NCBI GenBank assembly: GCA_001599755.1
Contig: BCHX01000005.1
Location: 1,149,922-1,213,921, forward strand
DNA: 64,000 nucleotides
From: Gliomastix tumulicola
Taxonomy: Eukaryota; Ascomycota; Sordariomycetes; Hypocreales; Bionectriaceae
Direction: 5' to 3'
Positions 11,142-23,222 of the stretch are shown here, in pieces. Position 1 is the stretch's first letter. The number at the start of each line of letters is the position of its first letter. Position numbers and translations under genes: made by a program. The notes under the pieces were generated by a model. It made no database searches, was not told the DNA's origin, and saw nothing but the letters and a program-made list of their open reading frames with translations.

Positions 11142-12425
11142 TTAAGCACTAGGGGCTGCCTTGGAGCTGCTTCCCTGCTCCCGCACACGATTGCCACCTC
11201 GTTTACCTCGACTACCCCTCTTGTGCTTTTTGCCGTCATCGGTGGTGGTCTTTGGCTTTTGAGTCTTGCGCCTGCTCTTCTTCTTCTTCTTCTTCGTCAC
11301 CTCAGCCTGGCCGGGGCTGCTAGGCCGCTGCGTGGTGTGTCCACTGGCGACCTGTTCAGCGTTGCTAACCGGCTCCTCGCGACTCTGAGCAGTGGTACTC
11401 TGTGCATCGGCCGGCTGCTTCGTCTCAGTGTCGACATCCATCGCATCATATGCAACCGGACCCTGAGGCGGATCCTGAGGCAGGAAATACTCGGGGCGGT
11501 AGTCGGAGAGGACGGGGATGATGTAGGAGCCCTCGCCGCGGCTGCTGCACACATCGAAGAGACGGCAGAAGTCGCGGCCACCTGTGCCGCAGGCAGAGTG
11601 CGCCCCGAACCACGCAACCGAGCGGATCTCGTAGAAGATGCGGACGACATCGTTGACCGTGATCGTGTCCCTGTTGAGGTGCCCGACGTGGCGCTCGATG
11701 GTCTCCTCAACCGCACCCGCGAGCATGTGGGAGCAGCGCGGGCAGCAGCGGTTGGTCTGTTGGAGACGGCTGCGTAGCTGGCGAAGAAGTGAGAACAGCT
11801 TGCGGAGGGCGGTCTCGCGCTGGTGATGGAGATCGTCCAGCAGACGCCTCTCGATGGGAAGGTCAGTGACGATCGGGCGCGAACTCTGGCGCTCGGTGAT
11901 GAGACGCACGGCCATGTCGTGGAAGAGGTTCTCCTTGACGAAGACCATGGAGAGAAACAGCCACTCGAGCGGATGGTCCAGGTAGGTGCGAGGCTGAGCC
12001 TGGTCGAGGTCGCGGACCCAGCTCTGGAAGAAGCTATCCATGGCGTCCTGCAGCTGGAAGTAGTCCGTGATGGCGGCAATGTCGCAGAGCTCCTCGAGGG
12101 TGACGACCTCGGGAACGGCGGTGTGGTGGTTGTGGATGGCATTCAGAACCGTGAGCAGGGCCGTCGGGTCCTAGCGGAAGACCCTGATCCCACGGAGGAA
12201 TGGCGATCCGTACTTGAAGGTGTCGTTGTCGTCGCCGTCCGGGCCTCTCTTTGCGACGACCTCGTACTCGGCCTGCGTGTCCATCATGTCCTGGAACACG
12301 GGCGAGGCCAGGGCCAGATGGCGGGAGGAGACGAGGTAGCGGCCGTGCTCCTGACAGTCACCAAGGAGAATTAGAATGACATCGCCTCGAGGGTCGAGCG
12401 TATAAATGAGCTCGTCTTCTGCCAT
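11142..12425 (-). pseudogene. BTB/POZ protein gene with an in-frame TAG (428 codons)
   Basis: One continuous frame runs from ATG at 12425-12423 to TAA at 11144-11142, interrupted only by TAG at 12173-12171 (codon 85). Codons before it encode the BTB N-terminus (LVSSRHLALASPVFQDMM), and codons after it continue the domain without loss (DPTALLTVLNAIHNHHTAVP, then LEELCDIAAITDYFQL). A single CAG to TAG change would explain it. No intron removes the stop: the only nearby GT...AG pair is 43 nt and would shift the frame. The C-terminal tail is Lys/Arg-rich (KKKKKKSRRKTQKPK, RGSRGKRGG), as in nuclear proteins. It is either a young pseudogene, a sequencing error, or read through at the stop. It is a second member of the family at 5977-7127. 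Confidence 0.72.
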
Positions 12426-14148
12426 CTTGAGCGAGCTGAGCTGCACAGTGGCAAGTCGTTGGGAATGGGGGTGAAGGTTGATCAAATGTGACGTTGAGAT
12501 GTGTTTTTGTCGGTAGGTCGTGGCCTTGGCTTCTTGAGCGCGCATGAGGGAAGGAACGAGAAAGAAGAAAAAAATTGTTGCCCTGATAAGAAGGGGTTAA
12601 ATATGTGCGTTGGCGATTCCTTCCCGTCGTGCCAGGATCGTGCATCATGCTCCCGCAATGCCTCTGCAAACATCGCATTATTGGCACCAAATCAGAACAG
12701 AAATTCAACGGCCTCGGAACTGCGATTTCTGACATATTGGCTCGGTTAAGGGGGCATGAAATTGGCTGTACGAGCCGAAGCGTGAATCCGCGGGAACGCT
12801 CATGGCAATCAGTTTGATCCGTGAACGTGAACATCCCAGGATCACACAGCCTACAACTAAGGTACTGTCCCTGGAGAAATGCCTCATCGTGAGCCGTTCA
12901 AAGATTAATTGATAGGCGGGAACAGAGTTTGCTAGAGTTAATTCAGCGTCCAGGCCACCGTTCTTCCCGCTTATCCCGTCTCCTTAAATCACACTGGCAC
13001 AAACTCACACTGAAGCTATTGGGGAGATGGTCTGGAACGGCCTTGAGCCTATACCGTGATCGTAAGCCCTCTCACGGACTATTGAATGAGATTCCCCGCA
13101 TATTCATATTATCTCATCTCGATCATGTTTTTTTCTATTTTTAAAAGACCTCCAATGGGGACATCGTGAAGCTTGAAGCTTGACGCGTCGTCGAGGTGCG
13201 CAATTGTAAGAGCTACAGGGTAGCGCGTAGGTAATCACGCCTTAGGTACAGGTCAGACGGGCAGCGCTCATCCTCCTCCCAGTGGCCAGACACTCATCAC
13301 GATCTGTGCGAGCCCGTCCATCCCCTCCAGCCAATCCAAAGCCCCCAAAAGGCCGCCCCCAATCACAAAAAACCGCAGGCCGCACTGGTCACGCGGTCAC
13401 CAGCCGCCGATCACCATCGTGATGTCCGGGACGCCACCCACTCACGATGTGCGACGAGCAATGAGGCTAGGTTGACGTAACATTCCAGCGCATCGGACGC
13501 GTCGGCCTGTGTGGAGAGAGGAAAAGGTCCCTTACTAACAGCTTGTCTGTCAATAGGGCAGACAGAGTTCGAAGGGGTCGAGAGCAGGGACTCAATTCTA
13601 TGGACCATCCGCAACTCAAGCGCCGCCATCCCGGACCTAACTCCTGCTGGTATGAAGCTGGTGCTTCGCCTCGCCCTTGGACAATACGCTCCGGGTCCTG
13701 GTCCTAGCTCCAGGCCTACTGCGAACTGGGCGATCGGCTTGTTGGTGCGATGAGGGCCGTGCAACCAACCCTGTCAGCTTGGTCGGTGGCGGTCGTCGTC
13801 AGACTCACGATGCCCCCCCTCCCTCCCTGCTCTGCTCTGCTCTGGCCCTCTCAGGGTCCGAACCTAGTATGGGCTGCCTGTCACGGGATGGGGTGACGTT
13901 TGCGTTACAATGCGCTGCCTGGTGGTATGATAATGGTGTGTGGTAATTGACTTTTGCGTGCAGCTCGCTCTGGGTATAAACGGTCGGGAGTGCCCTGGCC
14001 CTGCTGGATGCAGCCCTTTCGACGATATTCTTAATCTCGTTCTTTCTGTTCCTTCAGCTTCCAGCAGCCGGCCGTATCTTCTTCGCTGTCCATACATTTT
14101 TCCTCATTCCCCTTTTCTCAGCACACCCTTTCTCGAAGCACACACATC
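12426..14148. other. Divergent promoter spacer
   Basis: About 1.7 kb separates the broken BTB gene from the SDR gene. Open frames here are short and unlike known families. A TATA-like box lies near 13975. Confidence 0.5.
13975..13980 (+). promoter_or_regulatory. TATA box of the SDR gene
   Basis: TATAAA lies about 170 bp before the ATG at 14149, followed by a pyrimidine-rich leader (TTCTTTCTGTTCCTTC, TTCCCCTTTTCTC) typical of fungal 5' UTRs. Confidence 0.45.
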
Positions 14149-15274
14149 ATGGCACCCAACGCGGCCCTGGCCTCCTTGCGCAAGGCCCTTCCGGCCGTCT
14201 CTAATCATGTCCTCCAGTCCTCAGGTCTGCCCAGGATAGCCCCTCGCTTCGCTGCCAAACCATCTCTGGTCACTGGCTACGTTGCGAGACGCCAGCACAG
14301 CTCGTCGTCGACGGTGGACAGCGCCCACAAGGTGCATGTTCGCGACGGCATGGCCTCCCCCAACACAGTTGGCCTCCCTCGCGAGACAGAGGTCGGCAAC
14401 AAGCGCTTCGCAGACTTTGATCTGATGGGCCGCACGTTCATCGTCACAGGCGGTGCCCAGGGCCTCGGACTAGCCACGGCCGAGGGACTGGTGGAAGCCG
14501 GGGCACGAGGTGAGCATGAATATCCCCCCCCAAGGAAGGTAAAGCGGTGCATCTCAGCTGACGACGACATCACAAGTGTACTGTCTTGACCGGGCCCCCA
14601 GACCAGGCCAGTACTGGGACGAAGCCCGCAGCCGCGTGGTCCCAGAATGGGGCGGCTCCCTGGCCTACCGGCAGGTCGACGTGACGGACACGGAGAGCCT
14701 CAACACGGTGGTCGACGAGATCGCGCGCGAGAACCAGGGCCTGCACGGCGCCATCGCGGCCGCGGCCATCCAGCAGGTCACGCCCGCGCTCGAGTACACG
14801 CCCGAGGACGCGCGGCGCATGATGGACGTCAACTACACGGCCGTGCTCATGACGGCGACGGCGACGGCCCGCAACATGTTCCGCTACCGCTGCCACGGCA
14901 GCATCTGCTTCATCGCCAGCATGTCCGGCTCCGTCGCCAACAAGGGCCTGCTCTGCCCCGTCTACAACTCGTCCAAGGCCGCCGTCGTCCAGCTCGCGCG
15001 CAACCTCGCCATGGAATGGGGGCCCCTGCGCCCGGACGGCACGGGCGGCATCCGCGTCAACTGCCTCAGCCCCGGCCACATCCTCACGCCCATGGTCGAG
15101 CGCAACTTCCAGGACGACCCGGGGCTCAAGGACCTCTGGTGCCGCGAGAACATGCTGGGCCGGCTGTCCACGACGGCCGAGTTCAAGGGCGCCGCGCTGT
15201 TCCTCGTGAGCAACGCCAGCAGCTTCATGACCGGCGCGAACCTTACCGTCGATGGAGGGCACACGGCCTGGTGA
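14149..15274 (+). CDS. Short-chain dehydrogenase/reductase (sorbose/polyol dehydrogenase-like), 352 aa, probable mitochondrial presequence
   Basis: Exons are 14149-14509 and 14577-15274, one 67-nt intron in phase 1, giving 353 codons with stop. The cofactor motif TGGAQGLG is at residues 100-107. The catalytic residues are Ser near 235-237 (ASMSGS) with Y250 and K254 (YNSSK). The C-terminus shows the usual SDR FLVSNASSFMTG and DGG. The first 85 or so residues precede the Rossmann fold. They are rich in Ala, Ser and Arg with few acidic residues (VARRQHSSSS), as in a mitochondrial targeting peptide. The layout resembles fungal sorbose reductase or arabinitol/mannitol dehydrogenase-type SDRs. The substrate is not settled. 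It ends 367 bp from the end of a convergent P450 gene. Exon 2 is very GC-rich. Confidence 0.9.
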
Positions 15275-15640
15275 GATGTGTGTGTGGATGATCTTGCCTT
15301 GTCTAGACTCAGAGTGCGGGGAGATGGAACAAGGGGTGAGAAAAGGGGGGGGGGAAGGTTCACGCCGGCGGTGATGGCGTGGGCTTGCATTTCTTAGGGA
15401 CTCACGATGGCTGCAGAGGGAATGATTGTTCTTTTTGTTCAATTAGCGAAAACGGCAAAAGAGGTATTGAATGATTAATGGCTGCTATTCACATTCACGC
15501 GACTACCTCAATGCGCTGCTGACTGATGGTGCGTGGCGACAATGTTGCGTCGGCCGGTCGCTGGAAGGCGCCTGCCGCCACAAAATTCCGTCTGGACATT
15601 TGACTTCACGTCGCTCGTAATCTCTCCATCCATCATCTCA
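15275..15640. other. Convergent 3' spacer
   Basis: This lies between the SDR and CYP504-like genes. It includes a poly-G run near 15345-15355. Nothing else is seen. Confidence 0.5.
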
Positions 15641-17384
15641 TCACGCCGAGCCACGCGCTGCAGCAGCAGTATCAAGATCTCTCTCCAGCACACCCTCCAG
15701 CCACGCCGCATCCCGCACCTTGAACTGGCAGTCGAAAAACTTGGGATGTGCCACCAGCTGATCGTACACGTCAGAGAAGTCAATGGCGCTCAAATCCGGC
15801 CGTCTCTCCGGGCTCTTCGCCTCGTCCATCTCGAACGCGAGGATCAGACGCGTCAGCATCGCGCAGATGATCCGGTTGCTGATGGCCACGGCCGGACAAG
15901 TACGACTGCCCGCACCGAATCCGACGTGTGGGAGCCCGGGATCCGAATCGATGAAGCGGTCGGGCTTGAAGGTCCACGCATCGGAGCCAAAATGCGTCTC
16001 GTCGTGGTTCACCTCCTGCGCGTTCATGATCAGCGTCGTCCCCTTAGGGATTGTCGCGCCGTTGGAGAGCGTCACGTCCTTGACGGCGCGACGGGGCGTG
16101 GCGTAGGGCGCGAAGGTGTAGAAGCGTAGCGTTTCCTTGTTGAGGGAGCTGATGAGTGGTACTTTGTCTTCCCGGAAGGCATTCCTCCAGGCCGCGTCGC
16201 GGTCGCCGTTGTAGGCTTTGAGGATCGCCTCAAGCGCCTTCCTCTGCGTTGGCTTGCCCTCGGGGCTGGAGAGCCAGGCGATGGCCTGGTACACGCCCGA
16301 CGCAACCGTATCGGGCGCTGCCTGGAGCAGGGAGATGCAGACGCCGTGGATCTCGTCCACCGTCAGCCTGTCCTCGCCGAGCTCCGACACGATGCAGTCG
16401 ACCGTCTCGCCGCGATCGACGCGGTCTTTGAACTGGTCGTACAGCTCGTCTCGGTGCTTCCGACGCACCTTCTCCGCGGCGATGACCCGGCTCGTAGGCT
16501 CGGGGACCAGACGCAGCAGAGGAACGAAATGCCGATATTGCTTCGTGGAGGACCGCACGGCAGACACCTCGTTTATGGACTTGATAAAGCTCAGCGTGAA
16601 GCCGTCGTCCACTTCGCCGAAACGCGCGCCGTACGTCAGCGAGAGACAGAGGTCGAAGACGATCTGCCGAAGGTGGACGTAGATGTCAATATCCGCGGTG
16701 CCCTTCCGGGAACGCGTCATGACCGAGGAGATGAACTTGGCCGATGACGGCTCGAGCAGGTGGTAGTACTTGGGCCAGTTCGCCTGTTGTAAGTAAGTAA
16801 GCCTTCAGTATGCTTGCTAGTCATCCCGCTGATCCCAAGTTATTTCGACACGTACCTTCCCCAGGGCTCGCATGCCTGCTGCTCGACACTTGCGAATCTG
16901 CGGCGTCATCGGCGACCCCGTCAGATCAACGCCCAGCTTATCCAGGAAGCCAGGCTGATGCGGCCGGTCGATGAGGCTGTTGGACTGGCCGATCCAGAGG
17001 TCGTACATGGTCTTCCAGTCACATACCACCACCGTCCGCTGGTTGCCCAGCACGCACTGGTAGATGGGAGAAGCGACCTTCTGGCCCCATTCCGAGAAGA
17101 TGGTGGCATCATTCTTGCCGTGTCTGCCACCGAGGCGGTTAAGATGGCCAATGAACGGGAGGGCTGAAGGCAGTTCGGGGATGCCAGCGATCCGCGGGAT
17201 ATCCGTACGATAGGCCTCGGCCTGGCCGGCAAACTGTTAGTATTATCTCTTCTCTGGATCGGCCTGTTCAGAGGGTACCCACGACAAGACCTATCACAAC
17301 GATGGTCGCCAGCAAGGCCAATGCTCCCTTGGAAGATAAGATGCTGCCATGGAGCAGATCCGCGGCGTCCAACTCAACAGACAT
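15641..17384 (-). CDS. Cytochrome P450, CYP504-like (phenylacetate/hydroxyphenylacetate hydroxylase class), 536 aa
   Basis: Exons are 17384-17283, 17221-16856 and 16783-15641, all phase 0, 537 codons with stop. The first intron uses a GTGGGT donor and the acceptor after GCCGGCCAG, with an ACTAAC branch site just upstream. An alternative acceptor 12 nt earlier would add four residues. Exon 1 encodes a single membrane anchor (ALALLATIVVIGLV). The ExxR is E373-R376 (KETLRF), the I-helix region is LLQAAPDTVASG, and the heme loop is FGAGSRTCPAVAISNR with Cys452. The segments after the heme Cys and around VYQAIAWLSSPEG and MNAQEVNHD agree with what is known of CYP504 enzymes, which hydroxylate phenylacetate or 3-hydroxyphenylacetate on the way to homogentisate. 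Assignment to the family is by recognition, not alignment. Confidence 0.88.
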
Positions 17385-18205
17385 GTTGAATGTGGTGAAT
17401 ACTGCAAGCGTGGCTATGAGTTAATCGAGCTACTCGCAGCTCGTTCCTTGGAGATGCACCATATATCATAATTACTATATAACAACGGCCTCCATCACCC
17501 ACATTACGATGGTTCTGGATTCCTCGCCCATCTTGATAAGGGCGGCTGAGCGAGGCGCTCCTCCGGCTCTCTCTGCCTCTGAATACGCTTCGGCACCACG
17601 GAGACGCATCCTCAAGAACCCAACTCGAGAATCCAACTCAGGAACCTGATTTCAAAGCAGCCATTCCATATGGTTGGCAAGTTCACGTTGCTTCCGGAGC
17701 CCTGCATTGAGGCCTCAGCATGGAAGAGACCCTCCGCAACTCCACTCACATCTCTTCGGAAGGGTGACAGCTTCCCGAACCAAGAGACCCTCTTTTCCTT
17801 GATAGTCTCACGCCATGGCAGGGGACAGAAAAGCTAGCTGATAAGGGAAGCCAGGCTTCGAACCGATCCCTATCGATTGGTTGGTGATAGCATCCCGCAC
17901 GCTACGCCTCTCGGGAGACGGGTTCCTTCGACGGAGCTGTGTAGGGTCTGTGGAGCGGAAGACGAGTCGAATCATGTATCGATGATCTGCTCTTGAGTGG
18001 TGCCACAAATGCCCCTACTTACGGAAGCTCTACTGCGAAGCCACGGCAGCAAAGCTACCCTCATCTTGCCCTCTTTCCCTCACGTTTTGGTGGTCGACTC
18101 ACTACGTCTATAACCTCTTGTTAAGCAACATCTTGTTGCTTCAACGCGTTCAACTCAGTCCTCTACGGGTCAATTATCTTCCAGCATCACGACTCAGTCA
18201 ACGAA
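17385..18205. other. Divergent promoter region
   Basis: This is the shared upstream DNA of the CYP504-like gene and the first NtaA-type monooxygenase gene. A stretch near 17840-17880 has a T-loop-like TTCGAA but does not fold as a tRNA. No other feature was found. Confidence 0.45.
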
Positions 18206-19911
18206 ATGGCCCCGAAGCAGATCCAGCTTTGCTTCCTGGAGATTTCCTGCGTGGGAGGCTACATGTCCTCAGGGCAATGGAAGTAAGCCTGCCTCCAAAG
18301 AACCCCTTAGTACTCGCCGAATGCAGATGATGTAATGTTGGACGCTCACATAGACCTGCCTAGGCGCCCTGAAGATAGCTCCACGACCAAGGACACTCTC
18401 GAATACTACACCAACCTCGCACGCATCGCAGAGCGTGGCAAGATCTCTGCCATCTTCTTCGCCGACTGGTTCGTCGGCTTTGACGTATATGGAGGCGGGC
18501 TTGATACCATGCTCCGTTCTGCTCATCAGGTCGCCCACCTGGATCCCCTGATCATGGTCTCGGCCATGGCTGCCGTTACCAAGAATGTCTCTTTTGCGGT
18601 CACGCAGTCGACGACGTACGCGAATCCATATGTCCTGGCGAGGCAGTATTCGACCCTGGATCATATCACCGGCGGCCGGTGTGCCTGGAATATCGTGACG
18701 AGCTTCACCGAGTCGAGTGCCCATGCGCTGGGAAAGGACTCTATCATGCCGCATGATGAGCGGTATGCCATGGCAGACGAGTTCATGGACGTGACGTACA
18801 AGTAAGCGCCCCCATGTGTGTAGAGGACCTCTTCGCATACCTCCAAACATCCGCGTTGCTTGGAGCACATGGCTGACAAGAGCTCTATCTTTCTGTGCAC
18901 AGGCTTTGGGAATCCTCCTGGGCACCGGATTCCGTCGTCCTAGACAAAAGCACAGGCTTCGGCTTCGACTCGGACAAGATCAAGAGCATCAAGCACAACG
19001 GCCGCTACTTCAAGATGTCCGGCCGCAACCAAGTCCACCCCTCACCGCAGCGAACGCCCGTCCTCTTCCAGGCCGGCACATCCAAGACCGGTTCTGCCTT
19101 TGCCTGCAAGCACGCCGAGGCCATCTTCCTCAACACCTTCAACGTGAACCAGGCGGCCAAGACCATCTCCGAGATGCGCGCCGCAGCAGCCGCCAACGGT
19201 CGTGACCCAACGAGCATCAAGTTCTTCCCGTGTATCATGCCCATCATCGGTAAGACCAGGGAGGAAGCCGAGGTAAAGCACAAGCTGGCCGTGGAGAACG
19301 CCGACCCTGTTGCCGGGCTGGCGCAGTTCAGCGGCTATACGGGCATCGACCTCGCTTCCTTCCCGCTCGACGAACCCATGGACCTCAGCGGCATGTCGCA
19401 GGCCATGGCCATCCAGGCCGTCTTCAAGGCGCTCGCGGCCAGCGAGGGCGAGACGGAGGAGCTCTGGACGCCTAGGCGCCTCGGCATGCGCATGGCCCTC
19501 GGCGGACTGCATCCTTGCCCCGTCGGCACGGCCGAGGACATCGCGGACGTCATGCAGGAGTGGGTTGAGAAGGCCGATGTCGACGGCTTCAATATCGGGA
19601 GCGTGACCAACCCGGGCAGCTGGGAGGACGTCGTGGACCTCCTGGTGCCGGTTCTGCAGGAGAGAGGGCTCATGTGGACAGACTACGCCGTGCCCGGCGG
19701 GACGTTCAGAGAGAATCTCATGGGGAGCAAGGCGCTCCGGGAGGACCATTACGGCTCCAAGTTCAAATGGGGGCTCGAGGAACACAAGCCGGCCGCCGAG
19801 AAGCTGGCCGAGAAGCCGGTTCAGACCACCCTCCCGATCATCGGCACGGGCATGAAGGTCAGCGGCGGAGAGTGGAAGAGCGATGTGCGGGAGACTCCTG
19901 TAGAGTCATGA
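18206..19911 (+). CDS. NtaA/SnaA/DszA-family FMN-dependent monooxygenase (bacterial-luciferase fold), 507 aa
   Basis: Exons are 18206-18282, 18364-18801 and 18903-19911, 508 codons with stop. The first acceptor is CTGCCTAG at 18363. It rebuilds the conserved GQWKRPEDSSTTKDTL, and earlier AG sites do not. Family hallmarks are the N-terminal GQW, FFADWFVGFDVYGG, the AHQVAHLDPL block, GRCAWNIVTS, HDERYAMADEF, HPSPQRTPVLFQAGTS and the C-terminal DDYAVPGGTFREN-like stretch (DYAVPGGTFRENL). Members are the oxygenase half of two-component systems that use FMNH2 and O2 on substrates such as nitrilotriacetate, sulfones and pristinamycin precursors. A partner flavin reductase is needed and none is seen here. 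No PTS1 is present; the protein is likely cytosolic. It is a paralogue of the gene at 28084-29664 with different intron positions. Confidence 0.93.
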
Positions 19912-20400
19912 TTGTGCTCTAGACAGGGAATTTGGGTTGCAATATTCGAACGAAAGGGTCACGCCCTGTGTCCATCGAAGTTTGAAGTGTCGAACGTGAA
20001 CTCGTGATAGTGCTTGAGGCTACTTGTCGAGGTGCGGCGCTGTAGATAAGAAAACTACCGGAGATAGCCCCTTAAAGTCCCTGTAACATGCCTGGAACGC
20101 TGAGTCTGGCCCTGAAAGCTCCACTGATAACGGACTTCTGTAAGGCATTGACGCCGCTCCACCTTCTTCTGTTCCTTATCGGTCCATCCTTCCACCAGTA
20201 AAACCGAAGCGAGGTCTGGAGAACGTCGTCGAGCATGGACGGTGCTTACTGCCTGTCCTTCCCCTGTCTTCAGTCTACCTTCATGGACTGCCGGTGAGAC
20301 TTGTACCCTCGAGTGCAGCCGTCAGCCGTCGAGTACCCTCTGCACACTACTCGCCATCCCTTGATTCAAGATCTACAAGTCCTCAACCACGAGGATCAGC
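19912..20400. other. Promoter spacer before the Zn2Cys6 gene
   Basis: No gene or repeat is recognised in these 489 bases. They hold the 3' UTR of the monooxygenase gene and the promoter of the activator gene. Confidence 0.5.
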
Positions 20401-22829
20401 ATGGCTTCAGAGCCAGTCCCGCCGGACTTCAGCCAGCAGGCATCTCCCCCCGCATGGCCGTCTCACCCGAACCCCTCTTTGCTCGAGCAGCAGTCTCAGC
20501 GGCAGTCTCAACAGCAGCAGTCTCAGCAGCCTCAGCAGCAGGACGACGAGGGCACCAGGTACAGCAAACGGTCAAGAGTCGCCCTCGCATGCCAAAGATG
20601 TAAAATCCGCAAGCAGAAATGCGACGGCAGCCACCCGTGTGGTAAATGCCAGTCCATCAACCACGAGTGCGAATACATCATGCCCCAGAAGCCCATGGCC
20701 TTTGGCAAGAACCGGTACATCAAGGCCCTCGAGCAGCGCGTCGCCGAGCTCGAGACTATGCTTGCTACGCAGGGCATGGCCGATCTGAGCAGCGACCACT
20801 GGCAGGCTGCGATGGCCGCGGGAGCTGCATCCATCACGGGGAACTCCGAAGCAGAGGCGCGATCAGAGCCCAAGTCAGATCATGGGGCGGAAGATGCGGA
20901 CGATCTAGAGGACTCGGATGAGGCGGTTCTCGACTGGCGAGAAGACGTCGACTCGGTCGTCTCGGTGTTGAGGTCGCTCTCGCTCGATGTGAACGGATCC
21001 GGCTACGTGGGAGCATCGTCGCATATTGCCCTCGGCAGACTGTTCAACTTTGTAGGCAAGAAATGGCACGAGGATGGTGGACGGCAGCGTCGAAATTCCC
21101 GCCAGCATCAGCCCTTAGCTCGGCCTCAAACGTCGTCATCCGCTGCTGCTGATGCTCCTGAACGCGTCGACTTTGCCGGCATGTCTTCGGATACAGCTGA
21201 ACGCTTGTTCTCGGGATACCTGAAACACATCGCGACTCGATGGCCCGTGATTCATTCGATTTGGGCCCGTGATGTTCACGACCGACGTCACTCCCTCACA
21301 GACAACTTCGAGATGACCATGCTACATCTGGTCTATGCAACAGCTGGGCGCTTCATAGAAACGACGGGGGAGGTTGGAGACTTTCGTGTCAAACAACACT
21401 TTGCGTCGGCACTCCAGTCCTTGGATACGATCCTAGAGTTCAACGACTTGAGAAGTATCAAAGCACTCATGCTCCTAGCTGTATACTGTCTTCGTGATGC
21501 AGCGGGTGCCGGAGCGTGGACATACAGCCGGACAGCGCTGCTCATCGCCATTGACCACGGACTACATCGACAAACCAAAGCACTCTCTCGAATCAGTCTG
21601 GAAAACGAACTACGGAAGCGTCTTTTCTGGGCCTGTTACGCGTTTGACCGACAAATATCCATCCCCATGGGCCGGCCCTTTGGAATCTCAGATCGAGATA
21701 TCGACATTGATCTGCCTCTAGACGTCGACGAAGCCATTACAGATGAACAGCTGGCCCTGATCCAACCGACCAGTATCTCCCGCAAAGGCAGCATCGGCAA
21801 CAGCAGTGGGAACAGCACATCGCTCACCTCTTTTGTTCATGTTACTCGACTACGACAGATCGAGTCGGATATTCAGCAGAAAGTCTACAGGGTCGACAAG
21901 AGCATGCCGCTAGAGGACACCGTCATCGACGAGTTTCTAAGGAGACTGGACCGATGGAAGGCTATGATTCCAGAAGATACCCGGCGATTCAAAGATGCGC
22001 CGGGAGTACCGTTCGATGGTTACGACTACTACGTGAGTCAAGGACCCTGTGTGAACAACAGATATACGTCGTGAAGAAGGACATGAACTGACAGTCCCGC
22101 AGATGGTATTCTTCTACAAATGCCAGAGGCTCCTGCTGTATCCTCAGCTGTCAAAGTCGACCGTCGCTCCGAGATTCCTGAAGGAGTGCGCGAAAGCATG
22201 TGCCGGAGTTTGCGGCACGTACAAGAGACTTCATCAAGCCTTGGCCGTTGGCTATTCTCTCATGTCCTTGCAGACTGTCTTCATGGCCGGTAAGTGATTC
22301 TCGACATAGACATCAGGTCTTATCCGTGGCTTTATCCTTTCCGTCTACTAACGCAGACAAACTCCTAGGCCTCACACTCGTTTATTGCATATGGCTCTCT
22401 CCGGACGATATATTTGACATGGTCACAAGCAACGGCATCAATGACTGCAGCATCGTCCTCTTTGTCATCGCCGAACGCGTTCATTCCGCCAAGCGCTACC
22501 GTAATGCTTTCGAAGTCATCCGTCAGAAAGTCATCGACAGGATATCAGAGGCCCCCGAGCGACGACGCAGGGAAACTGTCCCTGGCTTGACCCAAGAGCT
22601 CGTAGCACCGTCCTCGTACTCATCACACCCAAGTATGCCGTTCGAGGTCAACGAGGGAGGGTATGAGGAGTTTTCCAGGATCATCCAGGACATGACTGGC
22701 GAGGACTTTCTATCCGCGGCGTTTGCGACCGCGACGGGTGCTGAACCTGGGTCTCAGGGGTTGGGTTTGGGCTACGAGCCAAGTCCTGCTGACATTTTCA
22801 AGTTTGCTGATATCGATTATGGCTCTTAG
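20401..22829 (+). CDS. Zn(II)2Cys6 transcription factor with fungal-specific domain, 759 aa
   Basis: Exons are 20401-22032, 22103-22289 and 22369-22829, 760 codons with stop. For exon 3 the acceptor CTCCTAG at 22368 gives the usual MAGLTLVYCIW; a cryptic AG 12 nt earlier is too close to the CTAAC branch site. A Gln-rich N-terminus (residues about 30-47) precedes the binuclear cluster with Cys 64, 67, 74, 80, 83 and 90. A coiled-coil linker follows (IKALEQRVAELETML). The fungal-specific (XlnR-type) middle homology region starts near residue 265 with FSGYLKHIATRWPVIH and includes LRKRLFWACYAFDR and GRPFGISDRDID. It acts in the nucleus as a sequence-specific regulator. Sitting between the NtaA-type gene and the OYE gene, it is the natural candidate regulator of this block, but that is inference. 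Confidence 0.93.
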
Positions 22830-23222
22830 GCTCACTTGAAAACGTTTCCCAAAGCTTAGATGGCCAAATATTGACGAGGTCGGGACACCAGATCCTCGAG
22901 CATCTCATGAGCGAGGAGAGAGCTTGTCGAGCAGGAAGGACCCTAGGTGCCTAGTTCCGGATGCAGGCCGACAGGATCTTAGAGCTGCCGACCTCTTATC
23001 ACTGATCGAGCACCACCCAAACTGGGTCATCGGCTGTCTGCACTAGTGTTCCCGATCAGTGGATATCAAGTGCAGGGTCCGGGAAAGAAGAAGACAACCC
23101 CGCTGGACATCTACTGTCACCATCGTCTTCATAGCGATACAACTCAACAAAGCATGCGCAGATGCTGAGCTCCGATCTTAGCGAAGCCACGCAGACTCTC
23201 AGTCTACCACTCTCCCACCAGC
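22830..23222. other. Promoter of the OYE-like gene
   Basis: This is a short spacer between two rightward genes. No distinct element is recognised. Confidence 0.45.

Noticed and set aside
14578..15291. Long alternative frames on both strands over the second SDR exon
   Set aside because: High GC content leaves shadow frames open; the SDR frame alone has conserved motifs.
17838..17925. Possible minus-strand tRNA or rRNA fragment (GGTTCGAAG loop-like sequence)
   Set aside because: The flanking bases do not pair as a T-stem, no matching acceptor stem or anticodon arm is found, and it does not resemble 5S, 18S or 28S rRNA as I know them.
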